Shown one piece after another: positions 1 to 6,217 of a stretch of DNA of 6,309 nucleotides (the stretch's first letter is position 1; each line of letters opens with the position of its first letter). The stretch is from contig DASQHM010000113.1 in assembly GCA_035632095.1 (NCBI GenBank), forward strand, positions 1 through 6,309, in the 5' to 3' direction. Source of the stretch: DASQHM01 sp035632095. GTDB taxonomy: Bacteria; Pseudomonadota; Alphaproteobacteria; Ferrovibrionales; Ferrovibrionaceae. The translations under genes were made by a program, and so were the position numbers. The notes under the pieces are model-generated. The model made no database searches, was not told the origin of the DNA, and saw nothing but the letters and a program-made list of their open reading frames with translations.

Positions 1-19
1 AACGGTACTGCCAGGTGTA

Positions 20-1951
20 TTGAGCGAAGGACTGCCCTCGCGGATGGCCAGCGGAACGTCTCTGCCTGTGAGTTGGTCGGTCGTGTCGTCGGAATCCCCG
101 ATTCCCTTGGGGGTCTTCGCTAGCCCTCAGGCCGGCTTCGACTATTTCGGCTCGGACGCGCACCACCGTTCGCTTGCGGCGCGGATCGTAGCAGCCATAA
201 GCAGCGGGCGCGGGCTGGTCCTGGTGACCGGCGTTCCCCCGCCGACACTGCTCAATCTTTGCCAGGCGCTTAGCAAGGCCACGTCGCGGCACACGGTCAT
301 CGGTGTCACATGCGGACCCGAGCTGAACGGACTTGAACTGCAACGGGTCTCCGGCGAAGCCGCCTCGGGGCATACGCCGTTGTTCGTGCTCGACGCCGGC
401 GACCGATTGTCCGATGAGCAGATTGCCGAGTTATGCCGTTCGATGTTCACCGGCGGGAATTCGGCGGGCGTCCTGCTTGCGTGGCCCGCCTTCGCCGACC
501 GGTTCGAGCGGCCCATGTTGCAGGCCGCGCGCCGCGAGCTTGCGGCCCACTATCATCTGCTTCAGCTCGGCAAGGACGAAGTCGATCAATTCTTGCGCCA
601 TCAGATGGGCGCAAGCGAAGGCATGACCGCATTTTCGGCCGATACCGTCGCCTATATCGCCGAGTTCGCGAACGGCGACCCGGTGCTGGTCAATCGCCTG
701 GCCCGCAGGGTCCTGGAATTTCGCGCCTATGCGCGCCGCGTGTTGGGCTTCGGTCCGATCAGGCACATCGTGCCGGCGCCGCTGCGCGAAGTGCTTTCGC
801 CCAAGGCGCAGCAAGAGGACACGCCGCCCGCGACGGCATTCGAATCCTTGGGCGCGCTCCGGCCATCCCATGCGCCGGTGTTCTTGCAGGCCATCGGCAC
901 GATTACCGAGACTTTGACAATCAGCGACGGCCAGGACGCCGACAAGTCCGCTCCGACCGCGCTGCACCCCTTGCCGGAGCTTGCCGGTTTGCACGCGGAC
1001 GATGCCGACGGGTCCGATCGTGCGGCCCAGCGCATCTCCGGCGCAAAGGCGGAGAGCAAGCGGCGCGATCTCGCCTCGTTGCCGGGGCCCGTCTGGGCTC
1101 TGGCCGGCGCCGCAGCCGCCGTAGCGATCATTGCCGCCATCGTGGTGTGGCTGGTGATTTCCGACCGTCAGGCGGCGCAGGAGGCCGCGAACGGCGCTCC
1201 GTCGAAAACGACGCGAACCCTCACGGACTTGGATTCGCGGAATGCCGGGGCCGCGCCGCGCCCGAACCTGGTGACGCTTCCGGTTCCGGAAGAAGTGCGC
1301 GAGCCGGTCCCGCCACAAAGTGTCGCCGCCGGCAATGGCGCGCGCGCACCGGTCAAGCCCGTGGCGCTGCCGCCGGGGTTCATCGACGAGGCCGCGGTGA
1401 CGCGATCCGGCGATGTCCCGCAAGCCGGGGCGGCGGAGACGCGACCGGCCGCTTCGATTCCGGCCGTGCGACCGGCGCGGCAGGGCGGAACCGACCGACC
1501 TTCGTCCGTTCAGGCGTCGACGGCAACGGCGCCGTCAGCGCCCGAGCCTGCTGCGCCCGCCCGGCAAATCCAGCGCGCGGATGCCAAACAGCCGCAACCT
1601 CCGGTTTCCGCCGATGCCGACCGCGTCGAGTCGCGTTCCATCGCACAAGGCGAGACGGCGGCCCCCGATGCCGATCCGGAGACCATTTCGGCGCTCCTGT
1701 CGCGCGGCGATGAATTCCTTCGCGCCAAGGACATCGCTTCGGCGCGTCTCTATTACGAGCGCGCCGCCGACGCCGGCGCGGCGACCGCGGCATTGTCCAT
1801 GGGCGAGACTTTCGACCCGGTGATCCTGTCGCGCATGGGATTGCGCAACCCTTGGGCCGATCCGGACGCCGCGGCCATGTGGTACCACCGGGCCGAACAG
1901 CTCAGCGCGCCGGCCGCGGGACGTCCGCAATCGGATCTGCCGGCGCAGTGA
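20..1951 (+). CDS. Membrane-anchored ExeA-like pseudo-ATPase with Sel1-like C-terminal tail
   Basis: Role unknown. Residues about 40-245 look like the AAA ATPase domain of ExeA/GspA-type proteins: an opening FDYFGSD, then the strand GLVLVTG, a Walker B-like strand PLFVLDAGD (about 120-128) and a late ANGDPVLVNRL (217-227) matching the usual 'GxPRxINxL' segment. The Walker A region reads TGVPPPTLLN (70-79), so the Gly-Lys-Thr core is missing, and the usual Walker B acidic pair DE is DA. Nucleotide hydrolysis is therefore unlikely. One hydrophobic helix spans about 358-380, preceded by basic residues (KRR), so the N-terminus should be cytoplasmic. A Pro/Ala-rich linker (about 382-553) leads to a Sel1/TPR-like tail (about 554-633, with ARLYYERAADAGAATAA and AAMWYHRAEQL), probably periplasmic. 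The start is uncertain: TTG at 20 has only a weak ribosome site, the frame is open to the window edge, and ATG at 44 is an alternative. Family assignment is by eye. Confidence 0.8.
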   Translation: MSEGLPSRMASGTSLPVSWSVVSSESPIPLGVFASPQAGFDYFGSDAHHRSLAARIVAAISSGRGLVLVTGVPPPTLLNLCQALSKATSRHTVIGVTCGPELNGLELQRVSGEAASGHTPLFVLDAGDRLSDEQIAELCRSMFTGGNSAGVLLAWPAFADRFERPMLQAARRELAAHYHLLQLGKDEVDQFLRHQMGASEGMTAFSADTVAYIAEFANGDPVLVNRLARRVLEFRAYARRVLGFGPIRHIVPAPLREVLSPKAQQEDTPPATAFESLGALRPSHAPVFLQAIGTITETLTISDGQDADKSAPTALHPLPELAGLHADDADGSDRAAQRISGAKAESKRRDLASLPGPVWALAGAAAAVAIIAAIVVWLVISDRQAAQEAANGAPSKTTRTLTDLDSRNAGAAPRPNLVTLPVPEEVREPVPPQSVAAGNGARAPVKPVALPPGFIDEAAVTRSGDVPQAGAAETRPAASIPAVRPARQGGTDRPSSVQASTATAPSAPEPAAPARQIQRADAKQPQPPVSADADRVESRSIAQGETAAPDADPETISALLSRGDEFLRAKDIASARLYYERAADAGAATAALSMGETFDPVILSRMGLRNPWADPDAAAMWYHRAEQLSAPAAGRPQSDLPAQ

Positions 1952-1970
1952 TCGATTGCCGCGCCGCCGG

Positions 1971-2546
1971 TCAATGCCGGTTCGAATGTCCTGTCCGCTC
2001 GGCGGAATGCCCGGCGTCGTAACGGGCATCGATCGAATCGATCGGCTCGTGCGGCGCAGGATGATGCGGCAGACGGTCGAGGGCCTTGTTCGAGAGCTCG
2101 AGCAGTCCGGACATGAGTTCGGATATCAGCGCGTCTTTTTCCTGGCATGCCCGGTCGCACGTATCGATGCGTTCGCGCAGGTACTCGATCTGCTCGGCCA
2201 AGACGCGCTCGCCCGTGGTGCGGCCGTCCTCGGTCTGCCATAGCGCCGGCAGCTTCAAGCCCCTGCGCAAATCCGGATTGCGGGCCTCGTCCAATCGCGA
2301 AGGATGCGGCAAGGAGCGCGACCCGGATGGGTGGCGGTGAAGCGGCGCAGCCGACGCGTGTTCCAGGCTTGCGGGTTGGCCGCTGTCGAGCTGCAGCATC
2401 ACTTTCCAACGGCCGTCCGTGTCGCGATAGCCGTTCAGCAGCCCTTGTTGCAGCAGCAATTCGATGGTTGCGACGTTCATGCCGAGACGCTCCGCGGCCT
2501 CGGCGATATCGGTCGCAACCTGGGTGCCCTGACTATTCCGGACCAT
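1971..2546 (-). CDS. Small helix-turn-helix protein with C-terminal coiled coil
   Basis: I do not recognise a named family; probably a DNA-binding protein. Residues about 12-48 (DIAEAAERLGMNVATIELLL, then GLLNGYRDTDGRWKV) have the pattern of excisionase/MerR-like winged helix-turn-helix domains: a helix with 'AAERLG', a recognition helix, then a glycine-rich wing ending in a basic-aromatic 'GRWKV'. A His/Pro/Ser-rich linker (about 55-100) follows, then a charged helical segment (about 113-157, RVLAEQIEYLRERID onward) with coiled-coil character and two cysteines (130 and 134) one helical turn apart. The tail is polar and His/Pro-rich. ATG at 2546 is preceded by GAGG with a 9-nt spacer. It lies 57 bp downstream of the cyclase stop on the same strand and could be co-transcribed. 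Its 3' end faces the plus-strand ATPase-like gene with only 19 bp between stops. The opposite-strand frames lack these motifs, so this is the coding frame. A regulatory role is inference. Confidence 0.75.
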   Translation of the reverse strand: MVRNSQGTQVATDIAEAAERLGMNVATIELLLQQGLLNGYRDTDGRWKVMLQLDSGQPASLEHASAAPLHRHPSGSRSLPHPSRLDEARNPDLRRGLKLPALWQTEDGRTTGERVLAEQIEYLRERIDTCDRACQEKDALISELMSGLLELSNKALDRLPHHPAPHEPIDSIDARYDAGHSAERTGHSNRH

Positions 2547-2603
2547 GTTTTCGTGCCTCGCCGAATCGCGGTGAGTCTAAATGATTGCGCCGGAGAGCAA
2601 CAG

Positions 2604-4733
2604 CTATTGGTGGCGCCGCTCGACCAGAATCGAGCCATCCCAGTCTTGCGCCGGCGGATGCGCGCGGAAGGAGCTAATCCGTTCGGCGTAGCTCTCATAA
2701 ACATGCGCGAAAGCCGCAGGTGCCGTCTGGCGCAGCGACGGCAGAAGGCTCTCCGCCCGGTCCCAGTCGCGGGCCGCGATTGCCGCGCGCATTGTCCGGT
2801 GCTCATGATGAAATGCCGCGAAGGCCAGGTCGCGGCGCATTGTCTCGTCGCCGACCAGGGCGAATATTTCGATCGGCTTGCTGCGCCCGCGGACGCGCAC
2901 CAGGTCGACCGGCAAGGTTGCGAGCATCGTTACGTGCGCGGCGCATTCCGGGCCGATCAGGATAGGCAGGCGATAGGCCTTCGTCTCGCCTTCGATGCGG
3001 GCGGCGACATTGACCGCATCGCCAAGCGCGGAGTAGTCGAACCGGTGCCGCGAGGCGAAATTGCCGACGGTGCACACGCCGGTATTGATTCCGATCCCGA
3101 TGGCGATCGGGCCGCTGCGCAGGGGCAATTGCGCCAGCCGCTCGTTCACGCGCCATAGGCCGTTCGCCATGGCCAGGGCCGCGCGGCAGGCGTGTTCGGC
3201 GTGGTCGCGGTCTTCCAGCGGCGCGTTCCAGAACGCCATGATCCCGTCACCGATGTATTTGTCGATGGTTCCGCCGTGCTCGAGGATGATGTCGGTCATG
3301 GGCGTGAAGTACTCGTTGACCAAAAGCGTCAATTGCTGCGGTTCGAGCCGTTCCGACATGGCACTGAAGCCGCGCACGTCGCAGAACATCAGCGTCAGTT
3401 CGCGGAGCTCGCCGCCGAGGCGTAAGAGCTCGGGGCTCTCCGAAAGACGCTCGACCATTTTGGGCGCAAGATATCGGGCGAAGGCGCTCCGGACCCAGCG
3501 ATGATCGCGATCGAGGATGCCGATCCGGTACGCGAGCACGACGGTAAACGTCGTCGCGAGCCCGAGCGCAGGCACCGCCGCCGCGTACCAATGGCCGAGC
3601 CGCGCCAGCGCCAGATAGTCCGCGTAAGCCAGTGCGACGAAGGCTGCGGCATTGAGCGCCGCCGCCGCTGCGACGTGAAGGCGCGCGAGGGAAAGCGCGA
3701 TGAAAAGTGCCGAAATCATCAGCACACCCGCTTCTACATAAGGCGCGGATTCAGGGCGGCGCAGCGCGTCGCCATGCAGCGTGGTGTCGACCAGACTGGC
3801 GAGCCGCTCGACGCCCGGCAAAACCGAGGTGAACGGCGTGCGAAACGTATCGCGAATGCCAGTGACATTGGTGCCGACCAAGACGATCCGCCCGCGCACC
3901 TCCGACGCCGGAATTGCCCCCGCCAGCGCCTGCGAGAACGGCAAGGTCGGAAACGTGCGCGAAGGCCCGCGGTAGTTGACCAATGTTCGCATGGCGCGAT
4001 CGGTCGGAACCCAAAGCGATCCGATGAAAATGCCTTCGCTGAATTTGACCTTGACCGTGTCCCACGGCACCCCGAGATAGGCTTGCACGATGCGAATGGG
4101 GAGTGACGGGTAGTAGTCGAGATCGAAGTCGAGTACGGGGTAGTCGTAACGAGGCGCGCCGTCCACGTCGAAGGCGACGATGGCGTGACCGAGGCCGGCG
4201 GCGGCGCTGCCGAGCGGCGCTATCGGCGCCAGAATGCCGCTTGGCTTGAGCGGCAGGGGCGGCGGCGGGCCTTCGGCCTGCAGCGACTTGTACGATGCAC
4301 CGGCGACGAAGGCAGGCGGATTGTTGGTCGCGCCATTGCCGAACTCAAACGTGAAAGGCAGCACCACGTTCCGGGCGGCTCGCATGGCGCGGGCGAGCGC
4401 TTCGTCACCGGCCGCCTGACGTTCCGGTTCGCTCAACAGAAGATCGAAGACGATGACTTTCGCCCCGGCCTTATCAAGGCTTTCCACCAGTTGCGCAAGC
4501 CTGGCGCGGGGCAGCGGCCAACGGCCTTCCTCGGCGATCGTCGCATCGTCGATCATCACGATGAGGACTTCGGGACCCGGCTGCACGGCGCCGCGCAATT
4601 GCAGGCGCAGATCGAGCGTCACGGTTTCCAATTGGCGCAGCCATGCGATATCGCCGCCGAACAAAACGAGAGCCAAGAAGAGCGACATGGTCGCGACGGC
4701 GACGGCGCAAGTCCGCAGATGGCGGCGGCTCAT
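2604..4733 (-). CDS. CHASE2-domain class III adenylate cyclase
   Basis: Predicted membrane enzyme making cAMP from ATP in response to an extracytoplasmic signal; 709 residues. A first membrane helix (about 8-27) is followed by a periplasmic CHASE2 sensor (about 30-325), recognisable by VLIVMIDDATIAEEGRWPLP near the start and LVGTNVTGIRDTF near 286-297. Three membrane helices lie at about 334-402, then the cyclase domain from about 440 to 620. Catalytic residues are present: metal-binding D452 (FCDVRGFS) and D496 (DKYIGDG), adenine-selecting K492, and transition-state N575 and R579 (GDAVNVAAR). The second substrate-selecting position is S568, where class IIIa has Asp; Thr/Ser there is typical of class IIIb. 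A helical tail of about 90 residues follows. I chose ATG at 4733 because it starts 16 bp after the fecR-like stop, with GAGGGG 12 nt upstream (a long spacer). A longer frame from GTG at 4829 would overlap that gene by 80 bp and adds only an unlikely basic leader. Confidence 0.93.
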   Translation of the reverse strand: MSRRHLRTCAVAVATMSLFLALVLFGGDIAWLRQLETVTLDLRLQLRGAVQPGPEVLIVMIDDATIAEEGRWPLPRARLAQLVESLDKAGAKVIVFDLLLSEPERQAAGDEALARAMRAARNVVLPFTFEFGNGATNNPPAFVAGASYKSLQAEGPPPPLPLKPSGILAPIAPLGSAAAGLGHAIVAFDVDGAPRYDYPVLDFDLDYYPSLPIRIVQAYLGVPWDTVKVKFSEGIFIGSLWVPTDRAMRTLVNYRGPSRTFPTLPFSQALAGAIPASEVRGRIVLVGTNVTGIRDTFRTPFTSVLPGVERLASLVDTTLHGDALRRPESAPYVEAGVLMISALFIALSLARLHVAAAAALNAAAFVALAYADYLALARLGHWYAAAVPALGLATTFTVVLAYRIGILDRDHRWVRSAFARYLAPKMVERLSESPELLRLGGELRELTLMFCDVRGFSAMSERLEPQQLTLLVNEYFTPMTDIILEHGGTIDKYIGDGIMAFWNAPLEDRDHAEHACRAALAMANGLWRVNERLAQLPLRSGPIAIGIGINTGVCTVGNFASRHRFDYSALGDAVNVAARIEGETKAYRLPILIGPECAAHVTMLATLPVDLVRVRGRSKPIEIFALVGDETMRRDLAFAAFHHEHRTMRAAIAARDWDRAESLLPSLRQTAPAAFAHVYESYAERISSFRAHPPAQDWDGSILVERRHQ

Positions 4734-4749
4734 AGCCGCAAAGGTCCCC

Positions 4750-5382
4750 TCACTCGAAGCTGGCGCGCTCGAATGTCGATTTGACCCGCTTTGCGCCCCA
4801 GATGATGGGATGGCTCGGCGCCGCGCCACGCTTCACATCGGTGCCGGTACCGGGCTTGTCGAGCAAGACCTCACCGCTCGCGCCCGGCGCCTTCGAGCGC
4901 ACCGTCACACTGCCCGAGAGCACAAGTACCGATGTTTGGTCGGGCGTCACGTCGATGAGCCAGTCGGTTCCGCGCACGGCGGCGATGGCGGTTTCGGTTT
5001 CGATTTCGAAGTGTGCGCCCTCCTGGGCGTGGCCGACCAGCAATCGAAGCGCGCCTTGTTCGGCGCTGATCCGGGTCGTGAATTGATTGTCCGTGCCCGG
5101 AAAATCGGCCAGGCGAATGCGCGCCTTTTCGCCGACTGAGATGATGCTGCCGCTGTTCAGCAGAATCTGCGCCTTGCCGTCGCCTTCCGCGACGATGACA
5201 TCGGACACAAAGACGCCAGCGCCTCGGGCAAGCGCTTCGCGTTTGCCGTCGTGCTCGCGATAGACGGTGCTCTTGACGGCGATCACTTCGCCGATCAGCA
5301 GTGCCGTCTCAGCGGCGATACCGGAGGCGGGAAGAAGGAAGCACAAAACCAGCACTGCCGAAACGTAGGGCCAAAACCGCAT
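4750..5382 (-). CDS. Secreted FecR-domain protein
   Basis: Predicted periplasmic or surface protein of 210 residues. The N-terminus is a signal peptide: RFWP, a hydrophobic core VSAVLVLCFLLPASG and a likely cleavage after I-A-A at residue 24. The FecR domain (about 50-150) shows the expected succession: GVFVSDVIVAEGDGKAQILL, then SIISVGEKARIRL, and the hallmark AVRGTDW at 135-141, followed by VLSGSVTV. It lacks the N-terminal cytoplasmic and membrane part of the FecR anti-sigma regulators, and no sigma factor gene is nearby, so it is not a classical iron-citrate FecR; hence no gene symbol. ATG at 5382 has a strong ribosome site (GGGGGA, 6-nt spacer). The stop lies 16 bp before the cyclase start on the same strand, so the two are almost certainly translated from one mRNA. 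A role as accessory or sensory partner of the cyclase is inferred from this linkage only. Confidence 0.92.
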   Translation of the reverse strand: MRFWPYVSAVLVLCFLLPASGIAAETALLIGEVIAVKSTVYREHDGKREALARGAGVFVSDVIVAEGDGKAQILLNSGSIISVGEKARIRLADFPGTDNQFTTRISAEQGALRLLVGHAQEGAHFEIETETAIAAVRGTDWLIDVTPDQTSVLVLSGSVTVRSKAPGASGEVLLDKPGTGTDVKRGAAPSHPIIWGAKRVKSTFERASFE

Positions 5383-5387
5383 GAGGC

Positions 5388-5410
5388 TTCCCCCGGAAAT
5401 TCCCCCGAAA
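5388..5410. repeat. Short tandem repeat overlapping the fecR-like ribosome binding site
   Basis: Two adjacent copies, TTCCCCCGGAAA (5388-5399) and TTCCCCCGAAA (5400-5410), differing by one base. On the minus strand they give two GGGGGA elements; the one nearer the gene (spacer 6 nt to ATG 5382) is the working ribosome site, and the second lies about 12 nt further upstream. It may have arisen by local slippage. Confidence 0.6.
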
Positions 5411-5478
5411 CCGTAGGTAGAATCTCATTGTTCGCCGTCGCAGGGAAGCGCGGAAATCGCCGAGGCAATCGATCGGGT

Positions 5479-6123
5479 TCAAGCACCCCGGTCGACCATT
5501 CCTTCGCCGAGCAAAAGATAGGCCTGGACCGCGAGAACCGAGATGGTCTTGCGCGCCGGTTCGAACCATTCGATGGACCAGTTGAGCGCACCGAGCAGTA
5601 GCATTTCGGCGAGCGTCAGGTCGATATCCTTGCGGATCGCGCCCTTGCGGCGGCCGTCGCGCAGGAGGTCGCGCCAAACCAGGCCGTAGGCGCGGCGGCG
5701 CTGCATGTGCCGCTCGCGGATCGATTTCGGCACGCGGCCGAGATTGCGGAACGTGGCCGAGCTGAAAGCTTCATGGCGATGCAGCGATTCGACATGCGCC
5801 GTGATGGCCGCCTCCAATTGCTCGCGCCACGGCCGGTCGGCCGGCACCGCGGCGATCGCCGCCCGCACGCTTTGCGAAACGCGTTCGATGCCGGTTTCCA
5901 ACACTTCGGAAAGCAGATGTTCCTTGGAATTGAAATGGTAGTAGAGAGACCCGGCCTGCATGCCGGCGGCGCGCGCCACGTCGGCGAGCCGCGTCGCGGC
6001 ATAGCCCCGGTCGCGGAACACCCGCGCGGCGGCATGGAGAATGCGCTCGCGCGTTAAGTCCTTCTTCCGGCGTGCGGTTGCGGCCCTAGGCGTGCTGCCG
6101 GCCATCGCGTTCTCCGGCTCCAT
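5479..6123 (-). CDS. TetR-family transcriptional regulator
   Basis: Predicted ligand-responsive repressor of 214 residues, the usual length for TetR proteins. The DNA-binding part is textbook: RERILHAAARVFRDRGYAAT (25-44), then helix-turn-helix LADVARAAGMQAGSLYYHF (46-64) and NSKEHLL. The C-terminal ligand/dimer domain ends with LLLGALNWSIEWFEPARK, a pattern I associate with the KstR2-like TetR group that often controls steroid, acyl-CoA or aromatic catabolism; the ligand cannot be read from sequence. It is divergent from the oxygenase-like gene at 6218, and the shared intergenic region holds a candidate operator, so autorepression and control of that gene are likely. Start: ATG at 6123 has GGAAG 8 nt upstream. 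ATG at 6105 (208 residues) has GGAG 6 nt upstream and is equally credible, since the six extra residues carry no domain. It lies 96 bp upstream of the fecR-like gene on the same strand; whether they share a transcript is open. Confidence 0.93.
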   Translation of the reverse strand: MEPENAMAGSTPRAATARRKKDLTRERILHAAARVFRDRGYAATRLADVARAAGMQAGSLYYHFNSKEHLLSEVLETGIERVSQSVRAAIAAVPADRPWREQLEAAITAHVESLHRHEAFSSATFRNLGRVPKSIRERHMQRRRAYGLVWRDLLRDGRRKGAIRKDIDLTLAEMLLLGALNWSIEWFEPARKTISVLAVQAYLLLGEGMVDRGA

Positions 6124-6137
6124 CCGGTGCGCTTCCG

Positions 6138-6143
6138 ACTATA
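6138..6143 (-). promoter_or_regulatory. Candidate -10 element for tetR
   Basis: On the minus strand this reads TATAGT (5 of 6 to consensus). No clear -35 is seen at 16-18 bp upstream. A start near 6131 would leave only about 8 nt before ATG 6123 and cut off its GGAAG, which would favour translation from ATG 6105. CTATAG is itself palindromic, so strand assignment rests on position. Confidence 0.3.
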
Positions 6144-6151
6144 GTTGATTC

Positions 6152-6169
6152 TTCTAACGATCATTCGAA
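6152..6169. promoter_or_regulatory. Candidate TetR operator (18-bp imperfect palindrome)
   Basis: TTCTAACGATCATTCGAA matches its own reverse complement at 14 of 18 positions (7 of 9 base pairs), centred on the GA|TC step at 6160/6161, with inner core AACGATCATT. It sits in the AT-richer middle of the divergent tetR/oxygenase region, between the two -10-like elements, where a bound dimer would block both promoters. Its size suits TetR-family operators. Binding is inferred from position and symmetry. Confidence 0.55.
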
Positions 6170-6171
6170 TT

Positions 6172-6180
6172 TGTTATAGT
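6172..6180 (+). promoter_or_regulatory. Candidate extended -10 promoter for the oxygenase-like gene
   Basis: TGTTATAGT is a TGn extended -10 plus TATAGT (5 of 6 to TATAAT). No good -35 lies at the standard distance; the position 17 bp upstream reads TTCTAA and overlaps the palindrome. Transcription would start near 6187, giving a leader of about 31 nt that includes the ribosome site. Confidence 0.45.
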
Positions 6181-6204
6181 TTCCCCTTGGCCGGATCAGC
6201 CACT

Positions 6205-6210
6205 GGGAGG
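6205..6210 (+). promoter_or_regulatory. Ribosome binding site of the oxygenase-like gene
   Basis: GGGAGG with 7 nt to ATG 6218. It decides the start in favour of 6218 over the out-of-frame ATG at 6213, which would have a 2-nt spacer. Confidence 0.75.
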
Positions 6211-6217
6211 GCATGCG

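Noticed and set aside
431..1713. Long open frames on both strands within the ATPase-like gene (minus 431-1423, plus 433-1713)
   Set aside because: High GC makes stop codons rare in alternative frames. These translate into Arg/Gly/Ala-rich protein with no recognisable domain, while the 20-1951 frame has domains and a membrane helix.
2030..2044. 15-bp palindrome CGATCGA-A-TCGATCG
   Set aside because: It lies inside the HTH gene and is explained by the codons for Ile-Asp-Ser-Ile-Asp; no regulatory context.
2618..2635. Inverted repeat GCTCGA/TCGAGC with a 6-nt loop near the end of the cyclase gene, as a terminator
   Set aside because: It is within the coding sequence, has only 6 bp of stem, and no T-tract follows on the minus strand.
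2304..3158. 284-codon plus-strand frame across the HTH gene and the end of the cyclase
   Set aside because: It is antisense to the catalytic domain of the cyclase, crosses two real genes, and its product shows no family motif.
4734..4829. 32-residue N-terminal extension of the cyclase from GTG at 4829
   Set aside because: It overlaps the fecR-like gene by 80 bp, has no ribosome site at useful spacing, and its sequence (MARRRAIPSSGAQSGSN) looks like a shadow frame.
4750..5382. Classical FecR anti-sigma regulator
   Set aside because: There is a cleavable signal peptide instead of a cytoplasmic N-terminal domain and membrane helix, and no sigma factor or TonB receptor gene is adjacent.
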